Part shown: one piece after another, positions 46,801 to 59,311 of the stretch
How positions within the stretch are numbered: the stretch's first letter is position 1
Layout of the letters: each line of letters opens with the position of its first letter
Source of the DNA: Berberis thunbergii
Lineage: Eukaryota > Streptophyta > Magnoliopsida > Ranunculales > Berberidaceae
DNA length: 64,000 nucleotides
Direction: 5' to 3'
Assembly: GCA_003290165.1 (NCBI GenBank)
Contig: QNQO01000461.1
Coordinates: 682,001-746,000, forward strand
Program-made: the position numbers and the translations under genes
Notes under the pieces: generated by a model
The model's input: only the letters and a program-made list of their open reading frames with translations
Database searches by the model: none
What the model was told of the DNA's origin: nothing

Positions 46801-48565
46801 TCAACTTTAGTATCTGATGAGACATCAAACAGTTGACCAATCGTAGCTGAACATGTGGTACATATTGGCGATAATACAAAAAAGCCATAATTTGGTCTAA
46901 TGCAGGCCTAAGTTAGGTCTACCCAAACCCAGACTAATTACTGTTCAACTCGTAAATCAAACGCCCACCCAGATTACGCAAGCCTAATATGACACTAATC
47001 TTGGAGTTTGGCCCAAGATTATTAGGCTCAAATACAAATCTCTGAGCTACAGCAGGCCCATGATCCATTTGCACGAATTTTGTTCCAATCAAGTATTGGG
47101 TCCCAATTAGAGTCAAGTGCCAAAAGAGATTAAGTCATGGACGAGTACGATTCTAAATTAGATCTCCTCCCTCATCACGCTTTCAACAGTAAAGTCAGTA
47201 AAAGAGTAAAATACTCACTATATAAGGTGAACAAAATGGATGAGAAATGTACGCACATGCAATTCTAATTTTATCAGTTTATCTCCATCCTTGTTTAGGG
47301 TCTGACTTGATCATCGAAGTGCCTTTGGCTGTGACAACGATGGTCTCTAGTTCACTGTTGTTCTTCTTTGCAAGTGAAAAAATAAAAAAGAACGGATTTG
47401 GACGTACAGTATCCATCCTTGAGATGAACTTAATCCTCAACTTCCACTTCAACAATCACGAAATCAATATTTCAGATCAACCTCCTTCAAACACATCCTC
47501 TAAAATCTGCTCAAACACCACACAATTAGAGTTCACAATTCACATACGTGGCTTATAACATTGTTACACGTATTTGTGGGCCCCATATAAGTTCAAGCAT
47601 GGATGGACGTCATATGAGCTATTTTGACAAGTACTTCGTTTCATTTTAGACACTGTAAAAAGCTTTGTACAGAAAAAGCAAGTTGCAAGTACAAAAAAGA
47701 TGTATTGCATCAACACCACCAACTACATAGTGCTTTGCATCACCATTGACCCTGTGGATCCATCCTTTTCCAATCTAATCTACATATATCAGTTGAGAAT
47801 TGCACGCAGTACAGTTTTTATTTATTTGTTGATTAGATTTTGGGTGAGTTTATTATCAATCAATGAACAAAAATTGTTGAAAATTGTTTAATATTTGGCA
47901 ATCAGAGCATAAGCATACACCAATATTCTCGAACGTTGGCATATATATGTACCTTTTAAAAAAAATCTATTTATAATGTCCAAGACATTATCATAAAGTT
48001 TTAAAATAATTTCATACAATGCTGTGCCATAAATTACGCACAAGGAGACAAAGTAAAGTGGCAAATGATTCTTGGTTATTACTTATTAATGATTTTCTTA
48101 ATGGCGATATTGCTCTTATATTTGCTTGCAGAGCATCATGGATCTATGAATGGCAGATTTCCTTGCATGCCATCGTCTACAGGGCGTGCTCTCTCTCTTC
48201 TGTCATCTGACCTTTCCTCCCGTTCCAGTGCTGCACTCCGTGAGTTAATTTCAGAGAATCGCGCAGCTATCCTAGCAAGACAACTCTTGCTTGAACAAGG
48301 TTGGCACCACCACCATGCAATGGACGATTTGATGAGCAATGATGGAATCAACCAACCAGGTCATGCGACTCAACAGCACCACCAAGTCTTTCCAGAGCAA
48401 TCCGAGTGGGCACGTTTTCATGAAGCTGGGGGACACGTGACACTTGATCTCATGCATGAGCCAAGCTCACCCTTTGGCTACCTTACTCAAAGGACCAAGT
48501 CCAAGGAGGAAGAAGAAGAGTGCAGTGAGATATGGAAATCTTTGGAGGGAACTCATGTGGTCTGA
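40857..48565 (+). CDS. SPL: SQUAMOSA-promoter-binding-like transcription factor, three exons
   Basis: Exons 40857-41479, 41587-41708 and 48132-48565 join to 1179 bases (392 residues). Splice sites are GT-AG with matching phases (AG|G gives Arg208; G|AG gives Glu249). The ATG at 40857 is the first in frame after the TATA box. Residues 35-75 are N-, H- and Q-rich. The SBP DNA-binding domain spans about 161-238: zinc site 1 Cys162, Cys167, Cys184, His187; zinc site 2 Cys203, Cys206, His210, Cys222; nuclear signal [20 protein letters not shown] proteins bind GTAC cores and control phase change and shoot architecture. Exon 3 encodes GRALSLLSS, whose RNA is the miR156 site. The Zn pattern and miR156 site exclude the SPL7/1/12 types; the exact orthologue is not assigned. 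Intron 2 is 6.4 kb, long for the family, and full of repeats. All coding exons look intact. Confidence 0.93.
43124..43405 (+). repeat. Intron repeat, first copy
   Basis: About 280 bases repeated in direct orientation at 45176-45475, sharing CTTCTAAACCAAGATGTA, CCCTTAACCTTCCTATC, GGACCTGTGTTT, CATGAAATTAGTGGATCCAA. Contains GTTCGAACCCTGGACC, reminiscent of a box B, but no complete SINE could be shown. Confidence 0.75.
43590..43786. mobile_element. Truncated hAT terminus in SPL intron 2
   Basis: The right end read on minus is TAGGGATGGCAACAAGGC, a hAT-like terminus, followed by GGGG-rich words (CGGGGATCC, GGTTAAACGGGGC) like the subterminal arrays of other hAT elements here. No left end or duplication was found. 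Confidence 0.5.
44596..45165 (+). repeat. Intron segment, first copy of a duplicated block
   Basis: Contains two tandem units with CTTCATAACCTACCATGGGTTG (about 44640 and 44760) and a segment GCATGGGCTAAACTGCAAG ... AAGGTGGTGTGCGGGAAAGG. Both parts recur at 45488-45615 and 46425-46655, separated there by the hAT element 45764-46396. Confidence 0.7.
45176..46655 (+). repeat. Second copy of the intron repeat and block, split by a MITE
   Basis: 45176-45475 matches 43124-43405; 45488-45615 and 46425-46655 match parts of 44596-45165 in the same order. This indicates a tandem duplication of a roughly 0.8-2 kb intron segment followed by separate insertions in each copy. Confidence 0.65.
45764..46396. 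mobile_element. 633-bp hAT MITE with CAGTGTTCTAAAAA ends
   Basis: Starts CAGTGTTCTAAAAAGCGC and ends, inverted, CAGTGTTCTAAAAAACGG; flanked by a perfect 8-bp duplication GTTTGTAG (45756-45763 and 46397-46404). The subterminal parts are GC-rich arrays of CCTAGGCG/GCGCCTAGG words, the middle AT-rich. Same family as 53618-59899. Non-coding. Confidence 0.93.
48186..48205 (+). promoter_or_regulatory. miR156/157 target site in SPL exon 3
   Basis: GTGCTCTCTCTCTTCTGTCA, a perfect match (in DNA letters) to the well-known plant miR156-complementary site of SPL mRNAs; in frame it encodes ALSLLS. It puts this gene under age-dependent miR156 repression by transcript cleavage and translational block. Confidence 0.95.
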
Positions 48566-48819
48566 ACGCTGATGTTGTTCATATGCTCTCATCCATTCAT
48601 TTTATGTAACTTCGTTGTATTTAAATTTGATTGAACTGATGTCATGTGCAAACTGATAACAAGTGTTTCTTATCGTAAGTCTTTGCTGAGGATTATTCTA
48701 GGTATCTTACATATTAGCCATGCATGTGATGTATGAGCAATAAGTATATGCATCTATTTTAGTGGTGAATTGTGGTGTAACCCTGGGTTGGGGGATGCAA
48801 CCACCATCTGTTGCATAAT

Positions 48820-49975
48820 TGTTGTATTTGATTATTGCAATTGATATGTATTTAATTGGAAAGATATGATAACAATGTTTAGGAAAACATTGATTCTTGT
48901 AATTGATATGTACTTAATTGGGAAGATGGGATAATTATAGGATCTAGATTGTTGTATTAGCCCTATAAAAGGACACCTCTGTATCATTATCAATTAATTT
49001 TGTATCATTATCAATTAATTTTAAGTGAATCATAATTCTCATATGCAAACTTCATATGGTATCAGAGCATTAGGTTATGCATTTCCACCCAATCTCTCGT
49101 ACACCCACCATAGCTGGAGAAGACACCAATAAAGAAAACAACCAATCGAGGCATGCTTCACCTGCTAACATTCAATCAAACCTCGACCACTCATAATATC
49201 TACATCAATGAGACCATTCTGGAGCAGTCCTTGGTGAAAGCACTTCTATATATATCGACTGTCCTCTTCCACCATTAATGACAGCATGTCACATGACCAA
49301 CGAGAACCCAAACATTGTGTTTACTATAATTGAGACACGCACAATGTAGAAAGTTGTTATTTCATCAAAGGTTTTTTTCCTGGACACAAGTGCCACAATA
49401 GGCAACAACCTTTACCTCCACCACGATCCAACGACAACGGTCATACATATCAAGGGAGAACCAATTAGGCCAACTAATCTGGCTCTCAACAACAATCATC
49501 TGCCACAACGTCAGATACCAGCACAATCCCCTAATCATCTATAGTCCATAGCACCTCACATTACTTTTGACCAGTGTAAGCAAATTATGGATATTGGTAC
49601 GAAGGACGTTAATTCAACCCAAACAAATTTTGTAGGTATGAATTCTCCTTATTTTAGTTTTCACGCTCAAACATATTTACCTGATGTCTGGATCATAGAT
49701 AGTGTAGCTACAGACCATATTACACATTCTCCTAATCTCTTTACCACTTGTTCACACATTTCTCTTCCACTGGTTAGGTTAGCCACCGGGGATAAAACAC
49801 CAATCACTTCAATAGACACCATACAATTTAATGATATTTTTGCCAGTAAATCATCTACTCCAGTGATAAAGCACCCGTCGCGCCACCCATCCCTCGCTCC
49901 TTTCCCTCGCCCCCTAGAATTCCTGTTATATTGGTTTGAAACATAAAAGATTACAAATCCTTTTCTAGAGTCCAA
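48820..49975 (+). pseudogene. Ty1/copia remnant: LTR, primer site, gag/protease fragments
   Basis: A short LTR-like stretch (about 48820-49054, with the 21-base TGTATCATTATCAATTAATT repeated twice) is followed by TGGTATCAGAGC (49057-49068), the initiator-tRNA-Met primer site. Then come a degenerate zinc knuckle (THNVESCYFIKGFFPGHK, about 49330-49390) and the copia protease start (VWIIDSVATDHITH, 49688-49730; the family has DSG, here Val replaces Gly), all on plus with stops. It ends by about 49970; integrase and RT are absent. It starts about 250 bases beyond the SPL stop, so it may overlap the SPL 3' flank. Confidence 0.7.
49872..49925 (-). repeat. MITE-like fragment, inverted match to 38989
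   Basis: On minus it reads ATTCTAGGGGGCGAGGGAAA then GGATGGGTGG, matching the segment that starts near 38989. It interrupts the copia fragment. Only one end is present, so the boundaries are approximate. Confidence 0.5.
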
Positions 49976-50224
49976 ACTCTACAATAGTGGAAATGCGGAG
50001 GAGATGTAAGAATTGGCAGCCAATCCCTATTGTCAAATTGTGTTTGTTTCATAGAATATTATTTTTCGAAATGTTTATTATCTAATTTAAAATTTTCTAG
50101 TGTATGTTTTGTGAGAAATTATAAATCTTTGAAATATTTTAATTCCAAAAGAGTCTCATAGATGTAAAATCGACATACCATTTTTTTGTGGAATGTTTTC
50201 AGGATTTTCCTTAGTTTTTTATTT

Positions 50225-50545
50225 TACCATTTCAACTCTAAAGCCACTCCACCATGCCATAACCAACACAAACGCCACCATCACCACCACTACCACCATC
50301 ATAACATCAGCACTATTCCCATCACCACCAGCAACATAACACAACCATAACCACTACCAGCATCATAGCACAACCACCACCAATATCACCATCATCGTAG
50401 CACATCCACCACCACCACCACCCTCACCACACAAGTTATGTCATGGCCACCACCACTATTTCACAACCAACAAACTAACCACTACTAACACCACCATAGT
50501 ACAACCACCACCACAATAGCACAATGACCATCACCACCATGGCAC
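50225..50545 (+). repeat. Degenerate (ACC)n / CACCAC microsatellite
   Basis: About 320 bases dominated by CACCAC, ACCATC and CAACCA words. Imperfect, so old. No coding frame is convincing. Confidence 0.85.
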
Positions 50546-51324
50546 AACTGTTTCTAAGAATTGTGAATCACTCCAAAAATATTGGGGTGTGCCAGAAATT
50601 CTTGTAAGAGAAATTCTATTAAGTATCTGACTTCTTGATGAACCAGACAATGAGTTATGCCTAAACTAAGAGGATTTTTAAAGAAACTCGACAAAGAATG
50701 AAATGAAAATAAAGTACAAACAAAAGAAAGTAGATGCAAACCTTCAAATTAACTTGCGGAATTGTAAATGACAAAAGTTAAAAAATTGACAAAGACAATA
50801 AATAAACCGTTTCCAGCTTGTACTTGATAAAAAGAATGAACTTTGTTAAGAGGTGTCTTTTTGGATTGTACAGTGGTATTCGAGTTCTATGTATAGACCC
50901 AAAAATAGTTACAAGTAAAATAACTTCCTTATCAACAATTCAAAACCTTTAACCAGTAGCTTCGTGATATCGGCCTGGTACAGTATTGGAGTGCAAACAA
51001 AGAAGCAAAAATCAGAGTGGACCCGAAAGTTTTTAGAATGTGTAGGCCTAAGCTCCATAGGGTTCATGGGTATTCTCGACCCGAATATGAAATTACGTTT
51101 TTTTGGCCCAAACAACAACCATTGTTATGCCTCAACTTACTCTCACAAACACCTATTCCACTACAACCACATCAATAAATGCTATCATTTTTACAACCAA
51201 ATAAACTATACAATCAAGTCAAGCACCACCTCTCCTGTTGCCACCATAGTCAACCCGTTGTCACACAAGACAAATATTTGATCATTTGAAAAGTAATTTT
51301 CATTACACAACCAAAGAACATGAA

Positions 51325-51637
51325 GGGTTTGTTTGGTTGCACGAAAAAATATATGGAAATTGAAATAATTTCTGTGAATCCAATTCCGAAGCCTCCCCCT
51401 CAGATTTGAATTCCCATGAGTAGTGGGACAACAATCTTATGAAGAATCAATTTCCTGTCAATAAACAGACAACCAAACAATGAAAATTTGCTTAACAAGG
51501 GAAACATATTCCATTTCCCAAAGAAAATGGCTAACCAAATAGAACCGAAGAATTTTAGGAAAAATAAAGATTCATGAAATGTTATTTCCAAAAAAAAATT
51601 TCCTTGAGATTTTATTTTCCGTGAGACAAGCAGAACC
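51325..51637. mobile_element. Possible Tourist-like MITE
   Basis: The left end GGGTTTGTTTGGTTGCACG and inverted right end AGGTTCTGCTTGTCTCACGG are imperfect inverted repeats for about 40 bases, and the GGGTTTGTTTGGTTG start is typical of PIF/Harbinger MITEs. A clean 3-bp TTA/TAA duplication is not visible. Non-coding. Confidence 0.45.
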
Positions 51638-54153
51638 TAAGAAGTGAGTACCTTTGTTGTAATCAGCAAATGTATATTTTGAAAATTTATTTCAAGGAAC
51701 AAACTTTGTCAAGTCAGATTAAGATGTATTTCTCTTTGCAAAACCAAAATGAGCTAGCTCATAAATTCGGCAAACGAGTTCTTATGAAATGACGAGTAAA
51801 ACGATTTTGAAATTTTCAAAACAAACAAACTACTAAGGAGATCATGAATCTAGCCATGATAAGGGAGCTATAAAGTAGATAGCTCTAGTCCAATTAATTT
51901 AAGCGCCTAGTGCGAGGCCAACTAGCCCAACCTAATGGATCAAGCTTATCAATACCTAGATCTGGACATGCGTTTAACTATCTGAACCATCTCAAATTTG
52001 GGTTGGGCTTGGGCACAACCATTTGGCAGCATGACAAACCCGAGCGCAATTGAAAATGGTAACTACCATTGGTTTTTCCTATTATGTTCTTGAGTTGTTT
52101 ATTACTCATAAAGATGACAACAATACATGGCTTTGGGATATTGAATTTTGATTTTTTTATTGTGATTACTATTGTAGATTTTGATTGAGTGATTGTGGAG
52201 TTTGATAGGGAATTCTCCAAATTTATGATATTGTTGGAGGTTTTTATTGAATGATTTGAGAAATTATTATTGGAGATTTAATTATATATTTCAAGAACTT
52301 ATGACTTATGTTGTTCAATGATTTTTTTAATTACCGTCCATTTGGTAATAGTATTTAGATTGATAGTATCGGGGCAAATATGTTGCCCGACCTTCCTCGA
52401 AATGGGTTCATCTTGGATCGACTTCGCTACTCCGGGATGAACCGGATCTGAACCAAGGGGGGTGTACTTGCTAAAACACTTTGATGCTAGGTTGCAGACA
52501 CTTGGAATAGATTTTGTACTTGTAGATGTAGGCAACCTCCTGTATATATAAACGAAATTGTATTATTTTGGCTAGGACTAGTAGTCCTGGAGTCATATTT
52601 TATGAATAAATTGTATCATAACATATTTAAGGGACAATCTATTTCTCCCTTTAAGCAATTTGTTTCTAATCAATTTGAAATCTCGAGAGTTATGTATGAT
52701 TGTGTTATCCTAGTTTTATATGAATTGTGACAGGTCTATTGACCCAAATGTAGTTGATGCCTTAACGAAACCGTGGGGGTGCAAATATGATGACCAATAT
52801 CATGTGCCATTGTGGTGCTCTGAACGAATTTTGGCAATTGCCCTGCATGTGGTAAGTCAAAAACATATTAGGGTGTCAATAGTAACATTATTCATTATTT
52901 ATGCGAATCTCGTAGCAAACGCCTCGACATAATTCTCAATGTCTTTTAGGTGATCCTACGTGGTAGCATGTAAATAACACTTATATGTCCACTTGGTGAG
53001 ATATCGCTGCTTAGATGGACTAGACTGGAGCGAAGCGAAAGCGAGTCTTCATGCAAGATGGAGGCGATGGACCATATCGAAAGCAAGTCTCTATGCGAGA
53101 TTGAGGCGACAAGGTTATTAAATGCCAACAATAGTGTAGCCTTCGGGCCTGGTTTGGTTAACCTTATAGGGTAAATCATGTAGCCTTTGGGCATGAATTA
53201 ATAAATAAATAAATAAGGTCAACGACCCAATTTAAATAAAAAAAATGTAAATAACACTTATATGGTGTGTGTAATTAGGATTTTTTTTGAGTTTGACACT
53301 CATTAGTTTATACCTATTAGAGTTTAATTCTTTTTAAAAATTAACCCTCGTTTTCTAACTGAACCGTTAAGTTCACGTAATTGACTGGTCAAAACAATTT
53401 TTTTTTACCATTTTATTTTTACCTTGATTTAAACCATAGTTAAGCCCAACAGAATTGTTGGAGAAGATAAATATTTAACACTAATTATCTGAAAAAACTG
53501 TGTGTGGTTGTGGGGGAATAATAACTAATTTGAGGAATTGTATTTATCTTTTACTTGTGTGTGATCTAGTACACTAATCTAACAATAAGTATAACAATGA
53601 AAATCGTCATTTACAATCAATGTTCTAAAAATCGCTAGGCGCTGGGCGGGCGGCGAGCAGGTGCCTAGCGCCCAGGGGCCTAGGCGGTCTTAGGTTTTGT
53701 ATTATAACTTTAATAATTTATAAAAGTTAAGCATAATACCTTATCAATTACATCCAATTTAATGCCAATATACATATGCAAAATTTAAAAACATGAAAAA
53801 TTAACAATCGTGAACAAAATTTATTAAAACTCAAATGACTAAAGTTGGTCATGATGGGTACTTTATATAAATTTGAATTTGGTGTAATCTTTTATTTTTC
53901 TTCAAATTGCATGAATAACCTCAGTTATTTTTTGATAAAATCTACATTAGTAAAATTGGTACCCGGCAGATCCTTTGAGAATTCCATTAAGTAATCCTCC
54001 TTTGCTATATTTAGACATATACTGAATAAAAAATAATTAAATAGTTTATTTCTAAAAAATAGGAAAGAAAAATAAAATAAGAACACAATCAGCCTTATTA
54101 AAAAATAAAAATAAAAAAATAAAAAAAATCGCCCAAACCGCCTAGACCCCCGC

Positions 54154-54633
54154 TGTCAGGACTAGTACAATTGGTTAGGAAAATCAAGGTTCAGAGGCCT
54201 TTCAAGACTTTCCTAATGGTCTCAAAACTCAATGTTCCTTTTTGAAAAGTGCCCAAATGCTTAGCATCTATATTATAGGGGGAAGGTTTGAGCTCTTGAC
54301 TGTGAGGACGTGTTGCCTCCATTGCATAGTAGGGCCAGACTGTACCGCTAGCCTTTTTATTATTTTCTTAGCATTGCTTTTCAACTTCAAACTTGTATTT
54401 TCTTCGATCGATAGCATCGAACTAGTCTTGAGCAACGTCCTTCCGAACGTTCCTCCCCATTGTAATCTATTGAATGTGAATGAGAGCTTTTACTGACTAT
54501 TGTGCATTGTTATATTGTCTACAGATTGATATTGTGCTTTCTCAAGTTAATATTTGTGCCCGTCAAAGTAACTACTCATAGGCTTACTAGTGAATTGGAT
54601 AGCTAGTGCCGCACGGATTACTAGTCCCTGACA
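54154..54633 (+). repeat. 5' LTR of the nested chromovirus (480 bp)
   Basis: Starts TGTCAGGACTAG and ends AGTCCCTGACA, so the ends are inverted; followed by two bases and the primer site. Differs from the 3' LTR at five of 428 shared positions. Confidence 0.93.
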
Positions 54634-54635
54634 GT

Positions 54636-54647
54636 TGGTATCAGAGC
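54636..54647 (+). other. Primer-binding site (tRNA-iMet) of the nested chromovirus
   Basis: TGGTATCAGAGC, a perfect match to the standard initiator-tRNA-Met primer site, two bases after the LTR. Not a tRNA gene. Confidence 0.93.
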
Positions 54648-54660
54648 CAGAGCTTGTTGA

Positions 54661-57600
54661 ATGCAAACCAGGATGCAGGAAATAAATGAGCGCCTTAGCG
54701 CTATGGAGGAACGACAGACCAGTCGAATGCATAGACTGAAAAGCAGAATGGACCAGTTGAACACTTTGGGAGAACAGATTAGTCGGTTGGATGGACTCTT
54801 TTCACTGGCAGACATAGTGGATTCACAAGCTGAGCACGTTGATAACTTAGAGGGACGAACAGTCGCAATGGAAGAGTCGCCTCACCCCACAGCTCAGGTG
54901 ATGAGTGACTTCCAATTACAGTTGGGGGACTTATTTGCTAGGGTTGGCTTGCTCACTAAGGCCACCGGGACGACAGATCACCCTAGGATGAAAGTACCCG
55001 AGCCAAAGTCATATGCTGGGGCACGAGATGGGAAGGAGTTAGAGAACTTCTTGTTTGATCTGGAGCAGTATTTTCGCGCGGTGAACCCCGAATAAGAAGA
55101 ATCCAAGGTTACCATGGCGACCATGTACTTAGCAGGTGATGCAAAGCTATGGTGGAGAACCAAATATGCAGATATGGAAGAAGGTCGCATCCTTATTAGA
55201 ACTTGGGCAGACCTCAAGAAGGAACTCAGAAATCAATTCTTGCCTGAGAACACTGATTTCTTAGCAAGGAGGAAGCTCCACACCATCAAACAGACAGGCA
55301 ATATTCGAGACTATGTCCTATAATTCTCAACTTGCTTGCTAGATATTCGAGACATGTCTGAGAAGGACAAAGTTTTCTGTTTCATGGAACAAGCTCAGCC
55401 GCTTCTACAAGCAGAATTGCAAAGGCAGAAGGTGACAGATATTACAAGTGCTATTGCGGCAGCAGAAAGGTTTGGTGATTATATGCCCATGACTGGATCC
55501 ACTTCGCTCAATCACTCCACAGCTAGAACTGGCAGTACCAATTCAAGCTCAGGGTCGAATGCTCGCTCACCTCACCAAAATTGGGGAAACTCAAGTCAAA
55601 ACCGAGGAAAACTATAATTCCCGCCCGTCCAACCAGAATTGGAGTTCCAACAAAAATTGGAATGCCAGCTCTAGCAACTCAAATTACAACAACAAAGGAG
55701 GGCAAAACTACTCTGGGCAGTGGAGACCATCTGCCCTGCCCCATGCATTCTTTGCAATAGCAGAGATCACCCAACAGGCAAATGTCCATCCAAACCAGCT
55801 CTACACTCATTAATGTCCTTGCTTCAAGCAGAACCTTCTAACCCGACCGCATCGAGCTCGAACCTCACCAACAGTGAGACCTCCCAAATGGGAGCTATAC
55901 GCAAGCTCAATGCTGTCAAAGGAGAAATGTATGAGCACCCACACAAGAAGGCTTTACAATACATCGACATCACTATCAATGGGTTACCTTCCCAAGCATT
56001 GTTGGATTCCGGAGCGACAGACAATTTTATTGCCCCAGATGAAGCTAGACGTGTGGGTCTGAACTTAGAAGGAGATGTGGGTAAGTTGAAAGCTGTCAAC
56101 TCTGAGGCAATCTCTATTAATGGTATGGCTAGAGCTGTGCCACTACAGGTTGGTCCATGGGAAGGAAGATCAAACTTCTTGGCCGTTCCACTTGATGATT
56201 TTAAGGTGATTCTTGGCCAAGAATTCTTCCGAGGAGCTGCAGCAGGACCATTACCTTTCATGGACTGCTTGGGGTTTTTCGGACCCAGACTACGCATTGT
56301 ACCAACCTCAATTCGACCAACAACTCATGATAGAATATTGTCGGCACTCCAAGTCAAAAGGGGCTTGGCCAAAGGAGAAGATACATACTTAGCTGTGGCA
56401 AAGCTAGAGATGGAAGATGATACTAGCAAAATCCCTGAGGAAGTTGCCCAAGTTATTGCTGAATTCAGCGATGTGATGCCGAATGAATTGCCAAAGAATC
56501 TACCTCCCAGAAGGCTCATTGATCACGAAATTGAGTTAGTCCCTGGTGCCAAGCCACCCGCACGTAGTCCATATCGCATGAGCCCTCCAGAGCTGACCGA
56601 ATTGAGAACACAACTAGATGGCTTGTTGGAGTCAGGATTCATTCGGCCCTCTAAAGCACCTTATGGGGCACCTGTTCTTTTTCAGCGGAAACATGATGGC
56701 AGTCTTCGCCTTTGTGTTGATTATAGAGCCTTGAACAAAGTCACTATAAAGAACAAATACCCGCTGCCACTCATTGCAGACTTATTCGACCAACTTGGAT
56801 CCGCCAGATACTTCACAAAACTCGACTTGAGATCGGGTTACCATCAGGTCCGCATTGCTGCTGGTGACGAACCCAAAACTGCTTGTTCTACTAGATATGG
56901 GTCATATGAGTTCTTAGTAATGCCCTTCGGCTTGACCAATGCTCCAGCTACATTTTGCACCCTTATGAATGGCTTGTTCCGTCACCTTCTGAACAAGTCT
57001 GTGGTTGTCTATCTTGACGACATTGTGGTTTATAGTGGGACTATAGAAGAACACCTACATCATTTGCGAGAAGTGTTCCAAATCCTTAAGGATAATCATC
57101 TCTTTGTCAAGAAGGAAAAGTGTTCATTCGGCCAGACCCAGATCAATTTCTTGGGTCATGTTATTGGCAATGGCAAGATTCGAATGGACATGGAGAAAGT
57201 CAAGGCAATCCATGATTGGAACTCTCCTAAGAACGTGTCTCAACTACGTTCTTTCCTTGGACTCGCAAACTATTATCGTCGCTTCATAAGGGACTACTCT
57301 AAAAGAGTTGTTGCCCTGACAAATTTGTTGAAACAAGACCGAACATGGGAATGGGATAGGCAGTGTGAAGCTTCATTCCAAGATTTGAAATCGGTCGTGG
57401 TGAAAGATCCAGTATTGGCCTTGCCAGACATCACTAAGCCCTTTGAAGTACAAACGGATGCATCTGATTATGCCTTAGGGGGAGTTTTACTTCAAGATGG
57501 TCACCCGGTAGCATATGAGAGTCGAAAGTTGAATGATACAGAGTCTTGTTACTCAGCTCAGGAAAAGGAATTGCTAGCCATTGTACATTGTTTACGGGTG

Positions 57601-59300
57601 TGGAGACACTACCTCTTGGGATCTCAAGTTCTTGTTAAAACGGATAATGCTGCAGCAAGCCATTTCCTTACTCAGAAGATGCTAACCTCCAAGTAATCTC
57701 GATGGCAGGAAAAATTAGCAGAATTTGACTTAGTATTGGAATACAAGCCAGGGCGCACTAACAATGTAGCTGATGCACTCAGTAGAAGGGCGGACCTTGC
57801 AGTGCTAACCCATACCGGTCCGAGCCACACCATCTTGGAGAAGATCAAAGTAGGCCTACAGACCGATCCACAAGCGAAGGCGATTACAGAGTTGATCAAG
57901 CAGGGCAAAACTCGACGGTTCTGGATAAAAGATGGAGCAATACTCACAACTGGCAATCGCCTCTATGTTCCGAGAACTTCTGGTTTGAGGAAAGAACTTT
58001 TGAGAGAATGCCATGACACCCATTGGGCGGGACATCCAGGTTGGAGACGGACACTTGCATTGCTAGAGAGGGGGCACTATTGGCCGCAGATACAGGAGGA
58101 TGTAATGGCCTATGTTCAACATGTCTTATTTGCCAGCAAGATAAGGTTGAAAGAGATCGACCAGTAGGCTTACTAGAGCCCCTATCTGTTCCAACTCGTC
58201 CTTGGGAAAGTGTTTCCATGGACTTCATTACTGGGTTACCGAAAGCGGAGGATTTCAGGAGTATCCTTGTAGTTGTTGATCGATTCTCAAAGTATGTGAC
58301 CTTTGTGCCGACCGGACTAACTTGCACAGCCGAAGATACGACGCAATTGTTCCTCAAGCATGTAGTGAAGTATTGGGGACTGCCCGAAAACATTGTTAGC
58401 GACCGTGATGCTCGATTCACAGGAAAGTTCTGGAAGGAGTTGTTCAAGCTCTTGGGATCCAAACTTAATATGTCGACAAGCCAACATCCCCAATCTGACG
58501 GACAGACTGAGCGCTTTAACTCTATGCTTGAAGAATACCTTCATCATTTTGTCAGTGCAAACCAGAAAAATTGGGTGGGACTACTTGATGTTGCACAATT
58601 CTGTTTCAACTTACAAAAGAGCTCAGCTACTCACTCCAGCCCCTTTCAGTTAGTCACTGGTCAGCAACCATTGACACCACATACAGTGCTGACTGGATAC
58701 CAAGGACCCAGCCCAAGAGCTCTTGAATTTGTCAAAGTTTGGCAGAAAAACATTGAAGTTGCTCGAGCCTATCTTGAGAAAGCCTCCCGTCACATGAAGA
58801 AATGGGCTGACAAGAAACGACGAATCGATCCTTTTGAAGTCGGGGACTTGGTATTGGTGAAGCTAGATATGTTCAACAAGTATAAACGGACAGCTAGAGC
58901 ATACAACAATTTGTTTCGCAAGTATGAGGGACCGGTACAGATTATTGAGAAAGTAGGCAAAGTCTCATATCGCGTCAAATTACCACATTGGCTCCGTTTC
59001 ACCCATCCTGTCTTCCATGCAAGTAACTTGAAGTCTTACCATGCAGATGCCGCTGATCCCACAAGAAATGTATTTACCCGAGCATTGCCTAAGCATCCTA
59101 CTAAGCCAGATCGAGAAGTGGAAGAAATCTTAGCTGACCGCCTCATCAACAACACAGGCCCGGATAGAGAGTATTTGGTCAAGTGGCAGGATGAACCTCC
59201 TTCAGAGATCAGTTGGGAGCCAGTCGAGCATCTGCTGCCATACCTCTCAAAGCTGGAAGAGTACTTGAAAAAGTTCGCTGCGAGGGCGTTAGCGAATTGA
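54661..59300 (+). pseudogene. Chromovirus gag-pol polyprotein gene, broken
   Basis: Gag 54661-55610: coiled-coil N-terminus (MQEINERLSAMEERQ), gag core (KSYAGARDGKELENFLFDLE, MYLAGDAKLWWRTKY, RDYV, FMEQAQPLLQAEL), N-rich linker, CCHC knuckle [14 protein letters not shown] (about 55741). Protease [11 protein letters not shown] (56003). RT 56550-57100 with [16 protein letters not shown] and [12 protein letters not shown]. RNase [15 protein letters not shown]. Integrase: zinc region, MDFITGLPK, VSDRDARF, HPQSDGQTERFN. C-terminal chromodomain REVEEILADR, EYLVKWQDEP, ISWEPVEHL. Lesions: in-frame TAA at 55093, 55321 and 57694; paired frameshifts near 55607 and 55735; one frameshift near 58115. It cannot make its own proteins. 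Confidence 0.93.
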
Positions 59301-59311
59301 GTGTGGGAGAG

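Larger units (their letters stand above)
41709..48131 (+). other. SPL intron 2 (6.4 kb), repeat-filled
   Basis: Runs from GTAAAATT to TTGCTTGCAG. It holds a hAT terminal fragment (about 43590-43786), a duplicated block (43124-45165 and 45176-46655) and a complete hAT MITE (45764-46396). Further open frames, such as 47247-47558, resemble nothing known. The proximal 41.7-43.1 kb and distal 46.7-48.1 kb parts are unremarkable AT-rich sequence. Confidence 0.85.
49976..53617. other. Intergenic stretch, mostly non-coding
   Basis: Holds an ACC-rich microsatellite (50225-50545) and a possible small MITE (51325-51637). A region around 52360-52560 with TATATATAAACG and repeated polar words may be an old LTR, but no ends were found. 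TAAATAAATAAATAA occurs near 53200. No gene recognised. Confidence 0.4.

Noticed and set aside
47247..47558. 103-residue frame in SPL intron 2
   Set aside because: No family similarity; consistent with chance in AT-rich intron.
50225..50545. CRISPR-like or coding periodicity
   Set aside because: Trinucleotide microsatellite without constant repeat and spacer structure.
54636..54647. tRNA-like TGGTATCAGAGC (also 49057-49068)
   Set aside because: These are retroelement primer-binding sites; no cloverleaf surrounds them.
55824..56297. 157-residue minus-strand frame (also 57944-58462)
   Set aside because: Shadows of the chromovirus protease and integrase frames on plus.
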